Source: Rhodospirillales bacterium URHD0017 (GTDB taxonomy: Bacteria; Pseudomonadota; Alphaproteobacteria; Reyranellales; Reyranellaceae). From it: DNA of 64,000 nucleotides. The stretch lies in contig FODP01000006.1 of assembly GCA_900110395.1 (NCBI GenBank), positions 416,821 through 480,820 on the forward strand. Reading direction: 5' to 3'. The first letter of the stretch is position 1, and each line of letters opens with the position of its first letter. The position numbers and the translations under genes were made by a program. This document shows positions 35,791-45,236 of this stretch, one piece after another. The notes under the pieces were generated by a model. The model saw only the letters and a list, made by a program, of their open reading frames with translations. It had not been told where the DNA came from and did not search any database.

Positions 35791-37038
35791 ATGAGCGACC
35801 AGCCTGTCATCGTTATTGGCGCCGGCATCGTCGGCACCGCCACCGCGCGCGCCCTGCAGCGCGAGGGTCATGCCGTCACCCTGATCGACAGCGGCGAGCC
35901 CGGCCGCGCGACCTCCTACGGCAATGCGGGCTTCATCGCCATCGACCACGTCCTGCCGCTCGCCCGGCCCTCGACCCTGAAGCGCGTGCCGCAGATGCTG
36001 ATGGACCGCAACGGGCCGCTCACGGTCCATCCGCCCAGCATCCCCGCCCTGTTGCCCTGGATGGCGCGCTTTGCTCTGGCCGCCTACAGCCAGAAGGAGG
36101 TCGAGAAGGGCGTCGATTCCTTCGGGCCGCTGATGGCCGAGGCCAACATCGCCTGGAAGGCCGAGATCCAGGCGTCGGGCCTGGGCGAGCTCTTCCGCAC
36201 GCAAGGCGCGCTCTATGTCTACGAGAGTGAGCAGGCCTTCGCCTCGGGCGCGGAGGAACGCGCGCTGCAGGAGGCCAAGGGCACGACATTCGAGATCGTC
36301 GACGGCAACCGCGCGCGCGAACTGGCGCCGGGCCTCAGCGAGCGCATCGTGCGCGGCGTCCACTACGCGCACGGCATGCACACCATCAATCCCTACAAGG
36401 TGGTGACGACACTGGCCGAGCGCTTCACCGGCGACGGCGGCACCCTCGTGCGCGGCCGCGTACGCGGCTTCGGTCGCGACGGCAATCGTGTCACCTCGGT
36501 CGAGATCACCGACCAGAGCCTGCCCGCCAGGGCCGTGGTGATCGCCGCCGGTCGCGCCTCGGGCGAACTGACCAGGCTTCTGGGCTTCAACGCACCGCTG
36601 GTCGCCGAGCGCGGCTATCACGTCATGCTGGCGCCCGACAATGTGCGCTTCGAGTTGCCGGTGAGCCCGGCCGAGCGCGGCTTCTTCATCACGCCCATGG
36701 AGGAAGGCCTGCGCGTCGCCGGCACGGTCGAGCTGGCCGCGCCGCACCAGCCGCCGTCGTGGCATCGCGCCGATCTGCTGGTACGGCATCTCAAGGACGT
36801 CTTCCCCGGCGTCGGCGGCGCCGAGCAGAGCCGCTGGATCGGCGAGCGGCCGACCCTGCCCGACTTCCGGCCGGCGATCGGCCGCGCGCCGCGGCTTGCC
36901 AACGTCTATTGCGGCTACGGCCATCAGCATGTCGGCCTGACGCTCGCCACCGCGACAGGCCGGCTGATCGCGCGCCAGATGGCGGGCGAGGACCTGCCTG
37001 AAACATTGCAGGCCTGCGATCCTGGTCGATTCGGCTGA
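35791..37038 (+). CDS. FAD-dependent D-amino acid dehydrogenase-like oxidoreductase
   Basis: A 415-residue DAO-family flavoprotein. The dinucleotide-binding motif IVIGAGIVGTATARALQREG is at residues 6-25. SYGNAGFIAIDHVLPLARP and the C-terminal CGYGHQHVGLTLATATG resemble DadA-type D-amino acid dehydrogenases. It probably deaminates a D-amino or related amine substrate and feeds the respiratory chain. No alanine racemase is adjacent. It is divergent from hslV (79 bp) and followed by a palindromic element. Confidence 0.9.
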   Translation: MSDQPVIVIGAGIVGTATARALQREGHAVTLIDSGEPGRATSYGNAGFIAIDHVLPLARPSTLKRVPQMLMDRNGPLTVHPPSIPALLPWMARFALAAYSQKEVEKGVDSFGPLMAEANIAWKAEIQASGLGELFRTQGALYVYESEQAFASGAEERALQEAKGTTFEIVDGNRARELAPGLSERIVRGVHYAHGMHTINPYKVVTTLAERFTGDGGTLVRGRVRGFGRDGNRVTSVEITDQSLPARAVVIAAGRASGELTRLLGFNAPLVAERGYHVMLAPDNVRFELPVSPAERGFFITPMEEGLRVAGTVELAAPHQPPSWHRADLLVRHLKDVFPGVGGAEQSRWIGERPTLPDFRPAIGRAPRLANVYCGYGHQHVGLTLATATGRLIARQMAGEDLPETLQACDPGRFG

Positions 37039-37064
37039 CGCACTCCCGCAAAATCAGCATGGCT

Positions 37065-37131
37065 GTCATCCCGAGCGCAGCGAGGGACCTTTCCTGCTGC
37101 CTTAAAGGTCCCTCGCTGCCCTCGGGATGAC
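37065..37131. repeat. GTCATCCCGAG palindromic element, copy C
   Basis: GTCATCCCGAG...CTCGGGATGAC, with inner arms GAGGGACCTTT / AAAGGTCCCTC, is nearly identical in design to copies A (4320) and B (17963). It lies 26 bp after the oxidoreductase stop and 81 bp before the amidohydrolase start. Confidence 0.9.
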
Positions 37132-37212
37132 AGCGTGCGGTTGCGCAGCAACGCCGGCAGGACTAGCGTTTGCGGGCTAATCTGGCGAATCGACAGCTCC
37201 CAGGAGGCCGGC

Positions 37213-38679
37213 ATGAGTTCTCATCGCAGCCCCGCAGAAGTTCGGTCCAGCGTAAAGCATCCCATCATCGACGCCGACGGCCATTGGATCGAGTACGGCC
37301 CGGTCTTCGCCGAGCGCATACGCAAGGTCGCGGGCGACAAGGCAGGGGATGGTTTCCTCGCCTCGCAGCGCCGCATCCCCGACGCGCTCAACCTCTCGAT
37401 CGCCGAGCGCAAGCAGCGCGGCATCGCCATGGAAGGCTACTGGAGCCGCCAGACCACCAACACACGCGATCGCGCCACCGCGATGATGCCGCGTATGCTC
37501 TACGACCGGCTCGATGAGCTCGGCATCGATTTCGGCGTGATCTATCCTACCGCCGGCCTCAGCATCCCGCGCATCCCCGACGACGAGACCAGGCGCGCCG
37601 TGGTGCGCGGCTTCAACATCGTCACCCATGAATACTTCGCCAAGCTCTCGGACCGGCTGACGCCGGCCGCCGTGATCCCGATGTTCACCGCCGAGGAGGC
37701 GATCGCCGAGCTGGAGTTCTGCACCAAGGAGCTCGGCAGCAAGGTCGGCATGTTCGGCGGCGGCGTTCCGCGCCGGATACCGATGGCCAAGGATCTCGAT
37801 CCATCGGTTGGCCGCTTCGCCGTGACCTACGAGAACCTCGGCATCGACAGCGAGCACGACTACGACCTGGTCTGGCAGAAGTGCCGCGAGCTGTGCATCG
37901 CGCCGACCTTCCATGCCGGCGGCCGCGGCTTTGGCCTGCGCAATTCGCCCAGCAACTTCACCTTCAATCACATCGGCCACTTCGCGGCGGCCGGGCATTC
38001 GATCGCCAAGGGCCTCTTCCTGGGCGGCGTGACGCGGCGCTTCCCCGACCTCAACTTCGCCTTCCTCGAAGGCGGGGTGGGCTGGGGCTGCCAGCTCTTC
38101 GCCGACCTGATCGAGCATTGGGAACGGCGCGGCGCCAAGGGCATCGCCTACATGGATCCCAAGAAGCTCGACCGGAAGATGCTGCGAGGCCTTGTCGACA
38201 AGTACGGCTACGAGGAGATCGCGGCCGAGCTCGACAAGCGCGACGGCTGGCCCTCCAAGGAGGAGGACGAGGCGACCGGCGGCATGCCGGTGCTCGACGA
38301 CTTCGCCGCCTGCAAGATCGCCCGCAAGGAGGACTGGGTCGACCTCTACGCCCGGCCCTACTACTTCGGCTGCGAAGCCGACGACCGCATGAACGTCACG
38401 GCCTTCGGCAAGGCCAACCCGTTCGGCGCGCGCATCAACGCGATCTTCAGCTCCGACATCGGCCATTTCGACGTGCCGGACATGCTGAGCCCGGTGCCGG
38501 AAGCGCACGAGCTGGTCGAGGACGAACTGATCACGCCCGACGACTTCCGCGACTTCACCTTCACCAACGCCGTGCGCCTGTGGGGCCAGCAGAACCCGCG
38601 CTTCTTCGAGGGCACGGTCGTGGCCAAGGAAGCGGCGGCCGTCCTGAACGTGGCACCGGCGCGGGCGGCGGCGGACTAG
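37213..38679 (+). CDS. Amidohydrolase family protein (TIM-barrel hydrolase)
   Basis: A 488-residue member of the amidohydrolase_2 family (metal-dependent TIM-barrel hydrolases and decarboxylases). The N-terminal metal site appears as HPIIDADGHWIEYG, where the usual HxH is DGH. Other blocks are FHAGGRGFGLR, FLEGGVGWGC and FSSDIGHFDVPDM with the C-terminal catalytic Asp. Related proteins decarboxylate or hydrolyse aromatic compounds, but the substrate is unknown. The ATG at 37213 has CAGGAGG 6-12 bp upstream, deciding the start. Confidence 0.88.
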   Translation: MSSHRSPAEVRSSVKHPIIDADGHWIEYGPVFAERIRKVAGDKAGDGFLASQRRIPDALNLSIAERKQRGIAMEGYWSRQTTNTRDRATAMMPRMLYDRLDELGIDFGVIYPTAGLSIPRIPDDETRRAVVRGFNIVTHEYFAKLSDRLTPAAVIPMFTAEEAIAELEFCTKELGSKVGMFGGGVPRRIPMAKDLDPSVGRFAVTYENLGIDSEHDYDLVWQKCRELCIAPTFHAGGRGFGLRNSPSNFTFNHIGHFAAAGHSIAKGLFLGGVTRRFPDLNFAFLEGGVGWGCQLFADLIEHWERRGAKGIAYMDPKKLDRKMLRGLVDKYGYEEIAAELDKRDGWPSKEEDEATGGMPVLDDFAACKIARKEDWVDLYARPYYFGCEADDRMNVTAFGKANPFGARINAIFSSDIGHFDVPDMLSPVPEAHELVEDELITPDDFRDFTFTNAVRLWGQQNPRFFEGTVVAKEAAAVLNVAPARAAAD

Positions 38680-38688
38680 CGAAGGCCC

Positions 38689-39270
38689 TTGGACGATATC
38701 GAAACGGCGCGCCTGATCCTGCGCCGCCTGCCCCCCGATGCGATCGATGCCGGTCTGTCGGGGGATCGCGAGGCCGTCGAACGGCATCTTCACGCCAAGG
38801 TCCCGACCGATCTGATCGAGGATCCGGTCGTCCTGCAGTTCGCCAAGGCGCGCCTGGCCGAGGATCCCGCCTATCTTCCCTGGTCGGTCCGCGCCCTCAT
38901 CCTCAAGGCCTCGGGCGAGATGGTCGGGCATATCCGGTTCCATACCAGGCCGGACCCGGACTACCTCCGCTGCTACGCGGCAAACGCCGTCGAGTTCGGC
39001 TACGTCGTCTTCGCCGCGCACCGCCGGCACCGGTATGCCCGGGAAGCCGTCGATGGACTCATGCTATGGGCCGAGCGCGAGCACGCCATCAGCCGCTTCG
39101 TCGTCACGATCGCTCCAGCCAATCTTCCGTCGCTCCAGCTCGCCGCCCGATCCGGCTTCCGCAAGATCGGCCAGCATGTCGACCCCGTCGACGGTGTCGA
39201 GGCCATCTATCTCCGCGGCGCTAGAGACGTCAGGCCCCGTACTGCAGCAGCGTCTCGCCGTTGGCCTTGA
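38689..39270 (+). CDS. GNAT family N-acetyltransferase
   Basis: A 193-residue GCN5-related acetyltransferase. It starts from a TTG (DDIETARLILRRLPPD) preceded by GAAGG, 9 bp after the amidohydrolase stop. The acetyl-CoA loop region is FAAHRRHRYAREAVDGLM, and IAPANLPSLQLAARSGFRKIG is the typical motif B. The pattern resembles RimJ/RimL-like proteins that acetylate amino groups; the substrate is unknown. Its last 41 bp overlap the convergent metallopeptidase gene. Confidence 0.85.
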   Translation: MDDIETARLILRRLPPDAIDAGLSGDREAVERHLHAKVPTDLIEDPVVLQFAKARLAEDPAYLPWSVRALILKASGEMVGHIRFHTRPDPDYLRCYAANAVEFGYVVFAAHRRHRYAREAVDGLMLWAEREHAISRFVVTIAPANLPSLQLAARSGFRKIGQHVDPVDGVEAIYLRGARDVRPRTAAASRRWP

Positions 39271-39982
39271 GCCAGGCTTGTGGCGGCTCCATCGGGCCAT
39301 CGCACAGGCTGCGCGCCAGGGCCCAGAAGCGCGGGCCGTGGTTGAGGTGCACGAGATGGGCGACCTCGTGCGCCACCAGGTAATCCAGGACCTCGGGCGG
39401 CGCGAACACCAGGCGCCACGAGAACGACATGCCGCCGTCCGGCCCGCAGCTTCCCCAGCGCGAGCGGCTGTCGCGCACGGTGATGCGCTTGACCGGCCGC
39501 TCGACCCGCTCGGCCTTGGCATGGACCAGCGGCACCAGCTGGCCGCGCAGTTCGGCCGTCAGCCAGTCGCGCAGCCGTCGCGGCAAATGCTCCGGCCGGC
39601 CGGCGACGTGGATCTCGCCCGTCTCGCGCCACACCGTGCCGCGCCTGTCCGGGCGATGGCGGACGACATGGGGCGCGCCGAACAGGGGCACCTCGGCGCC
39701 GTCGGCGAACGGCCGCCGCTCCGGCAGCCGCTTCAGGCGGGCGGCGATCCAGCCGGCCTGGGCCTCGGCGAAGCCCACGGCGGTGCCGCGGGCCATGCGC
39801 AGGGGAGCTGTCAGGACGATCCGGCGGCCCGCCGGATCGACGCGCAGCGAGGCGCGGCGGGCGCGGGCGCTGCGCACGAAGGTCACGGGCAGGATATCGC
39901 CGGCATGAACAATGGTCAGTTGCTCGGGCTCGGGCGCCGCTTTAGGCAGGACGAAGCGCAACAGAGAGCCGGACAACGACAT
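39230..39982 (-). CDS. YgjP-like metallopeptidase (M48-type, DUF45)
   Basis: A protein of about 250 residues with the YgjP/SprT-like metallopeptidase domain. The zinc site is HEVAHLVHLNHGPRFW, preceded by the family block DSRSRWGSCGPDGGMSFSWRL. An N-terminal beta-rich region precedes it. Substrates are unknown. The ATG at 39982 is used; one at 39994 is equally possible. It is divergent from the aminotransferase gene and overlaps the GNAT gene tail to tail. Confidence 0.9.
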   Translation of the reverse strand: MSLSGSLLRFVLPKAAPEPEQLTIVHAGDILPVTFVRSARARRASLRVDPAGRRIVLTAPLRMARGTAVGFAEAQAGWIAARLKRLPERRPFADGAEVPLFGAPHVVRHRPDRRGTVWRETGEIHVAGRPEHLPRRLRDWLTAELRGQLVPLVHAKAERVERPVKRITVRDSRSRWGSCGPDGGMSFSWRLVFAPPEVLDYLVAHEVAHLVHLNHGPRFWALARSLCDGPMEPPQAWLKANGETLLQYGA

Positions 39983-40014
39983 GCCGGGAATCATACAACA
40001 GGGGAGCTGCTGAC

Positions 40015-41196
40015 GTGACCCTCGATCTTGCCCGGCTGCGCGCCGAGACACCGGGCTGCGCCCATGTCCTGCACCTCAATGCCGCCGGCTCCGCGCTGCC
40101 CAGCCAGCGCACGCTGGACGCCACGCTGAACCACCTGAAGCTCGAGGCCGAGATCGGCGGCTACGAGGCCGCCGCCAAGGCGCACGACGACCTGGAAGGC
40201 TTCTATCCCGCCGTGGCCAGGCTGATCGGCGCCGAGGCCGACGAAATAGCCTTCGTCGAGAATGCCACCCGGGCCTGGGACCTCGCCTTCTACTCCCTCG
40301 ACTTCAAGCCGGGCGACCGCATCCTGACCTGCGTCAGCGAATATTCCTCGAACTACATCTCCTACCTGCAGGTCGCCAAAAAGACCGGCGCGGAGATCGT
40401 CGTGGTGCCCGACGACAACTACGGCCAGATCGACCTCGGCGCCCTCGAGCGCGCCATCGACAGCCGCACCAGGCTGGTCTCGATCTCACACGTGCCGACC
40501 CAGGGCGGCCTGGTTCAGCCGGCCGAGGCGGTCGGCAAGATCACCAACGATGCCGGCGTGCTCTACCTGCTCGATGCCTGCCAGTCGGTCGGCCAGCTGC
40601 CGGTCGACGTCCGCAAGGTCGGCTGCGATTTCCTGTCGATGACGGGCCGCAAGTACCTGCGCGGGCCGCGCGGCACGGGCTTCCTCTACGCCAAGCGCGC
40701 GACGACGCGCCATATCGAGCCGCTGCTGCTCGACAACCACGCCGCCAAGTGGACCGACGACAACGCCTACACCGTGCGCGACGACGCGCGGCGCTTCGAG
40801 AACTGGGAGCGCTACTTCGCCGGCGTCATCGGCCTGAAGGTCGCCGCCGACCAGGCCAACGAGCTCGGCATGGAGCCGATCTGGGCGCGGCTGCGCGAAC
40901 TGGCCGACGGCCTGCGCACGCGGCTCTCGACGGTAAAGGGCGTCACGCTGACCGATCTCGGCAAGGTCAAGGGCGCCATCGTCACCTTCGCCGTCGCGGC
41001 CACGGACCACAACGAGCTGAAAGCCAAACTGCGCGAGCAGGCGATCAACGTCAGCGTCTCGACCCAGTTCTCCTCGCGCCTCGACCTCAAGGGCCGCGGC
41101 CTGCTGAACGTCATGCGCGCCTCGGTCCATGTCTACAACACCGAGGCCGAGCTCGACCGCTTCGTCGAAGCCCTCGCCGCGATCGTTCGCGGGTAG
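40015..41196 (+). CDS. Class V aminotransferase (cysteine desulfurase/CsdB-like)
   Basis: A 393-residue fold-type I PLP enzyme. The PLP lysine is in MTGRKYLRGPRGTGFLY. The cofactor Asp lies in LYLLDACQSVGQLPVD, and VSISHVPTQGGLVQP is a conserved strand. A cysteine-rich active loop as in IscS is not visible, so it may be an isopenicillin-N epimerase-like or generic class V enzyme rather than a desulfurase. No Fe-S assembly genes are nearby. The start is a GTG with GGGGAG upstream. Confidence 0.88.
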   Translation: MTLDLARLRAETPGCAHVLHLNAAGSALPSQRTLDATLNHLKLEAEIGGYEAAAKAHDDLEGFYPAVARLIGAEADEIAFVENATRAWDLAFYSLDFKPGDRILTCVSEYSSNYISYLQVAKKTGAEIVVVPDDNYGQIDLGALERAIDSRTRLVSISHVPTQGGLVQPAEAVGKITNDAGVLYLLDACQSVGQLPVDVRKVGCDFLSMTGRKYLRGPRGTGFLYAKRATTRHIEPLLLDNHAAKWTDDNAYTVRDDARRFENWERYFAGVIGLKVAADQANELGMEPIWARLRELADGLRTRLSTVKGVTLTDLGKVKGAIVTFAVAATDHNELKAKLREQAINVSVSTQFSSRLDLKGRGLLNVMRASVHVYNTEAELDRFVEALAAIVRG

Positions 41197-41273
41197 CACA
41201 GGCGCCGGGCAGAGGAGCATGACTTGCCCCGGCCCTGCACATACAATACCGGCGATCTAGGGGAGATTGCCGG

Positions 41274-41660
41274 ATGCCCGTGTTTTTCGTCTGTGCAGGC
41301 TTGCTCGGCCTGCTTGCCGTATCCCTGACGGTGAGCGTCGGCCGCCTGCGCATGCAAAAGAAGATCTACCTGGGTGACGGCGGCGATCCCGAGATGCTGT
41401 CGGCGATCCGGGCGCACGGGAATTTCATGGAGTACGTTCCGCTCTGCCTGGCGCTGATCTACTTCGCCAGCGACTACTATGGCTATTGGCCCGTCGCCGT
41501 CGCCTCGCTGGTCCTGCTGATATCGCGCGCGCTGCATGCCGGCGGCCTCTTGGGCTTCATTCCGCTCGGCCGCACGATCGGCGCGGCCGGCACGACGATC
41601 ATCCTCGCGGCTTCCTCGGCCATGTGCGTCTATGCCGGCTTCACCCTGAAGCAGTTCTGA
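41274..41660 (+). CDS. MAPEG family membrane protein
   Basis: A 128-residue four-helix membrane protein of the MAPEG family (eicosanoid and glutathione metabolism-related). The signature RAHGNFMEYVPLCLALI lies at about residues 43-60. The first helix begins VFFVCAGLLGLLAV. Bacterial members can bind glutathione, but activity here is unproved. It stands alone ahead of the acyltransferase gene by 20 bp and may be cotranscribed with it. Confidence 0.92.
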   Translation: MPVFFVCAGLLGLLAVSLTVSVGRLRMQKKIYLGDGGDPEMLSAIRAHGNFMEYVPLCLALIYFASDYYGYWPVAVASLVLLISRALHAGGLLGFIPLGRTIGAAGTTIILAASSAMCVYAGFTLKQF

Positions 41661-41680
41661 ACGGCCGGGCAGGCGGACCG

Positions 41681-43099
41681 ATGGGCGAGCCAGTCACCGT
41701 TCCGCTCTGGCTGTTCGCCGCGATCGCCCTCTTCGCGGCCTGGTCGCTGCTCGACCGGCTCCTGATCCCGAGCGGCCGCTGGTTCGTGCGCCGCCGGCTC
41801 AACCGCCTGATCGATCGCGTCAACCAGCGGCTGGCCGTCGAGATAAAGCCCTTCCAGCTCACCAAGCGCCAGGTGCTGATCGACCGCCTGATCTACGACC
41901 CGCAGGTCGTCGCTGCCGCCAACGATTATGCCCGCGCCAACAATCTGCCGCGCGAGGTGGCGATGACCGAGGTGCATCGCTACGCGCGCGAGATCGTGCC
42001 GACCTTCAACGCCTACATCTACTTCCGGGTGGGCTACTCGATCGCCCGCGCCGTCGCCCGTTTTCTCTACCGCGTGCGGCTGGGCTTCGCCGACGAGCGC
42101 ACCATGGCCGGCGTGCCGCCCAATACTACCGTCGTGTTCGTCATGAACCACCGCAGCAACATGGATTATGTGCTGGTGGCCTTTCTGGCGGCCGAGCGCA
42201 CGGCGCTGAGCTACGCCGTCGGCGAATGGGCCCGTATCTGGCCGCTTCAGCAGCTCATCCGGTCGATGGGCGCCTACTTCGTGCGCCGCAACTCCAACAA
42301 CCCGATCTACCGCCGTGTGCTGGAGCGATACGTGCACATGGCGACCGAGGCGGGCGTGGCCCAGGCGATGTATCCCGAGGGCGGCCTGTCGCGCGATGGC
42401 CGCCTGCGCGAGCCCAAGCTCGGCCTGTTCGACTACATGCTGAAATCGTTCGATCCCAAGTCCGGCCACGACATCGTCTTCGTGCCGGTCGCGCTGAACT
42501 ACGATCGCGTGCTGGAGGACCGCACACTGCTGCGCTCGCTCGACAAGGAGCTGCCGCGGCGCGGCGCGCTGTTCGCCGCGCGTACCTTGCTTGGCTTCTG
42601 GTTCAGCCAGCTCGGCCTGATGCTGCGCGGCCGCTGGTACCGCTTCGGTTATGCCTGCGTGAATTTCGGCGGGCTCATCTCGGCCCGCGACTGGCTCGCC
42701 AGCAACGCCCCGGCGTCAGGCGGCGACCTGCGCAGCCTCGACAAAGATCAGCGGTTCGAGGTCATCGGCCGGCTGGCCAGGGACGTCATGGGCGAGATCG
42801 CCCGCCTGGTGCCGGTGCTGCCGGTTTCGGTGATCGCCACGGTGCTGCTCGAGGCGAAGGAGCCGCTCGACGAGCTCGAGCTGAAGGTGCGGGCCTCCGA
42901 CCTGATGGCGCATTTCGAGGGCCGCGGCGCCAAGCTCTATCTGCCGCGCGGCGACCGCGACTACGCCTTCGATGTCGGGCTGCGCATGCTGGAACTGCGC
43001 CATCTGGTCGAGGAGTCGGAAGAGGGCCTGTTCGCGGCGGTCGCAACCGAACGGCCCGTGCTCGCCTATTACGCCAACGCCATCGCCCACCTGCGCTGA
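41681..43099 (+). CDS. Glycerol-3-phosphate acyltransferase (PlsB-like)
   Basis: A 472-residue PlsC/PlsB-superfamily acyltransferase with an N-terminal membrane helix (VPLWLFAAIALFAAWSLL). All four acyltransferase blocks are visible: VFVMNHRSNMDYVLV (HX4D), SMGAYFVRRNSNN, AMYPEGGLSRDGRL and VPVALNYDRV, the last typical of PlsB. It is shorter than E. coli PlsB. It should acylate glycerol-3-phosphate at the membrane as the first step of phospholipid synthesis. The ATG at 41681 opens directly on the membrane helix. A membrane protein gene follows 2 bp later. Confidence 0.92.
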   Translation: MGEPVTVPLWLFAAIALFAAWSLLDRLLIPSGRWFVRRRLNRLIDRVNQRLAVEIKPFQLTKRQVLIDRLIYDPQVVAAANDYARANNLPREVAMTEVHRYAREIVPTFNAYIYFRVGYSIARAVARFLYRVRLGFADERTMAGVPPNTTVVFVMNHRSNMDYVLVAFLAAERTALSYAVGEWARIWPLQQLIRSMGAYFVRRNSNNPIYRRVLERYVHMATEAGVAQAMYPEGGLSRDGRLREPKLGLFDYMLKSFDPKSGHDIVFVPVALNYDRVLEDRTLLRSLDKELPRRGALFAARTLLGFWFSQLGLMLRGRWYRFGYACVNFGGLISARDWLASNAPASGGDLRSLDKDQRFEVIGRLARDVMGEIARLVPVLPVSVIATVLLEAKEPLDELELKVRASDLMAHFEGRGAKLYLPRGDRDYAFDVGLRMLELRHLVEESEEGLFAAVATERPVLAYYANAIAHLR

Positions 43100-43101
43100 C
43101 G

Positions 43102-44004
43102 ATGCCCCCCTTCACGCTTCCGCGCACGCTCTGGAACATCGCCTACTCGGTGGGGCTGGGCTTCTTCAGCAACCGGCTGTCGACGTCGGCTGCCGCCATG
43201 GCCTTCTACACCATGTTCGCCATCGGCCCGATCATGATCTTCAGCATCACGCTCGCCGAACCGATCGTCGGACGGCTGATGGCGCAGGAAGCGGTGTTCG
43301 AGGTGCTGGGCACCGTGCTGCAGCCGGACCAGCTGCAGGGCATCAAGCGCTACGCCTCGCAGGAGCTGTTCAAGGGCGGCGGCATGGCGGCCATCATCGG
43401 CGCGGTCGTGCTGGTCTATACGGGAAGCCGCGTCTTCGTCGAGCTGGACGACAGCATCAACGCCATCTGGAGCACGCCCGCGATCCACGTGCTGCATCCG
43501 GTGAGCCCCTTCCAGCCGGTGCTGGCCACCCTGCAGTCGCGATTGCTGGCCCTGGCGATGATGGTGATCCTGGGCTTGCTGCTGATCGCGGTCATCCTGG
43601 CGAGCGTGCTGACCTCGGCCTATGCCGGCGTGCTCGAGACATTCCCGCTGCTCGGCGTGTGGATCGGGCCGGCGATATCGGTGTTCATGCACTATGGCCT
43701 GCTGTCGGCCTTCTTCACCCTGATCTACAAGTGGCTGCCGAGCGGCGGCGTGCCGTGGCGCTATGCGCTGATCGGCGGCGCGGTGATTGCGCTCTTGTTC
43801 GCCGCCGGCAACCGGGCGCTGGTCTACTACTTCGAGGTGACGCAGCTCACCTCGGCCTTCGGCGCCACGGCGGGCTTCGCCGCCGTCATGGTGTGGATGT
43901 ACTGGACGGCGCTCGCCATCCTGCTCGGTGCGCAGCTCGGCCGCTCGACGCGCGACGTGCTGATCAACGAGCGCCGACGGGAGATGGTGGAGGGGGATCT
44001 TTAG
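43102..44004 (+). CDS. YihY/virulence factor BrkB family membrane protein
   Basis: A 300-residue membrane protein of the YihY/BrkB family, once called RNase BN in error. The typical opening is SVGLGFFSNRLSTSAAAMAFYTMFAIGP, shown here by the segments GFFSNRLSTSAAAMAFY and IGPIMIFS. Further helices include VLVYTGSRVFVELDDSINAIW and the C-terminal VWMYWTALAILLGAQLGR. It may be a transporter or envelope protein; function is unproved. It is 2 bp after the acyltransferase gene, so the two form an operon. Confidence 0.93.
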   Translation: MPPFTLPRTLWNIAYSVGLGFFSNRLSTSAAAMAFYTMFAIGPIMIFSITLAEPIVGRLMAQEAVFEVLGTVLQPDQLQGIKRYASQELFKGGGMAAIIGAVVLVYTGSRVFVELDDSINAIWSTPAIHVLHPVSPFQPVLATLQSRLLALAMMVILGLLLIAVILASVLTSAYAGVLETFPLLGVWIGPAISVFMHYGLLSAFFTLIYKWLPSGGVPWRYALIGGAVIALLFAAGNRALVYYFEVTQLTSAFGATAGFAAVMVWMYWTALAILLGAQLGRSTRDVLINERRREMVEGDL

Positions 44005-44083
44005 AGTTCTTGTCTGTTCTGCGCGGTGCGGGCTCTCGCGCCTCAGAAGGGCGCTGCCGCCCGCCAAGCGCGTATGAACGCGC

Positions 44084-45079
44084 TTAGAACATCGTCGCCA
44101 GCACCCGGTCCGGCGGCTTGTGGCCGTCGGCGAAGGTCTTGATGTTGATCAACACCTTCTCGCCCATGTCGATGCGGCCCTCGAGCGTCGCCGAGCCCAT
44201 GTGCGGCAGCAGCACGACGCGCTCGAGCTCGAGCAGCTTGGGATTGACCTGAGGCTCGTGCTCGTAGACGTCGAGGCCCGCGCCCGCGAGCTCGCCCGCC
44301 TTCAGCATGCGCACCAGCGCGTTCTCGTCGATCACCTCGCCGCGCGCGGTGTTGACGATGATGGCGGTGGGCTTCATCAGCTTCAGCCGCCGCGCCGAGA
44401 GCAGATGGAAGGTCGCCGGCGTATGCGGACAGTTGACCGAGACGATGTCCATCCGCGCCAGCATCTGGTCGAGGCTCTCCCAGTAGGTCGCCTCGAGCTC
44501 GCGCTCGATGTCGCCATGGACGCGCTTGCGATTGTGATAGTGGATGGCGAGCCCGAAGCCGCGCGCGCGGCGCGCCAGCGCCTGGCCGATACGGCCCATG
44601 CCGACGATGCCCATGCGCTTGCCGAGCAGCCGTGCGCCCAGCATCGCGGTCGGGCTCCAGCCCGTCCATTGGCTGGCACGCACGATGCGCTCGCCCTCGC
44701 CCATGCGCCGGGCCGTCGCCAGCACGAGCGCCATGGTCATGTCGGCGGTGTCCTCGGTCAGCACGCCCGGCGTGTTGGTGACGGTGATGCCGCGCTGGCG
44801 GGCGGTGTCGAGGTCGATATGGTCGACGCCCGTGCCGAACGAGGCGATCAGCTTCAGGCGCGGTCCGGCCTGCGACAATACGCGGCTGTCGATGCGGTCG
44901 GTCACGGTGGGCACCAGCACGTCGGCCGCCTTCACCGCCTCGACGAGCTGGGCGGAGCTGAGCGGCTTGTCCTCGGCATTGAGCCGCGTGTCGAACAGCT
45001 CCATCAGCCGGGTCTCGATCGCATCCGGCAGTTTCCGGGTAACGATCACCAGCGGCTTTTTCTTGGAACTTGTCGGCAT
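44084..45079 (-). CDS. D-2-hydroxyacid dehydrogenase (glyoxylate/hydroxypyruvate reductase-like)
   Basis: A 331-residue NAD(P)-dependent dehydrogenase. The Rossmann motif is GIVGMGRIGQALARRARGFG. The catalytic triad is set by the Arg in VNTARGEVIDENAL, the Glu in YEHEPQVNPKLL and the His in VLLPHMGSAT. SFGTGVDHIDLDTARQRGI is the usual substrate-loop block. It resembles glyoxylate/hydroxypyruvate reductases. The start at 45079 gives MPTSSKKKPLVIVTRK. It is convergent with the YihY gene. Confidence 0.92.
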   Translation of the reverse strand: MPTSSKKKPLVIVTRKLPDAIETRLMELFDTRLNAEDKPLSSAQLVEAVKAADVLVPTVTDRIDSRVLSQAGPRLKLIASFGTGVDHIDLDTARQRGITVTNTPGVLTEDTADMTMALVLATARRMGEGERIVRASQWTGWSPTAMLGARLLGKRMGIVGMGRIGQALARRARGFGLAIHYHNRKRVHGDIERELEATYWESLDQMLARMDIVSVNCPHTPATFHLLSARRLKLMKPTAIIVNTARGEVIDENALVRMLKAGELAGAGLDVYEHEPQVNPKLLELERVVLLPHMGSATLEGRIDMGEKVLINIKTFADGHKPPDRVLATMF

Positions 45080-45236
45080 GTAAATCGGGACCGGCTGGCG
45101 CGTCAGGGGATGAGCCCGATTAGCAATACAAAGCGCGCCTTGTCCAGCCGTGGACCGCTTCATCCCCTATGGCGGAAAAGTCCATGCTTTCAAGTGGTTG
45201 TCGATCAACGTGAAGATTTAGAGTATATAGGCGGCA

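Noticed and set aside
40015..41196. Cysteine desulfurase (iscS/sufS) name for the class V aminotransferase
   Set aside because: No active-loop Cys motif was seen and no Fe-S assembly genes are nearby, so only the family name is given.
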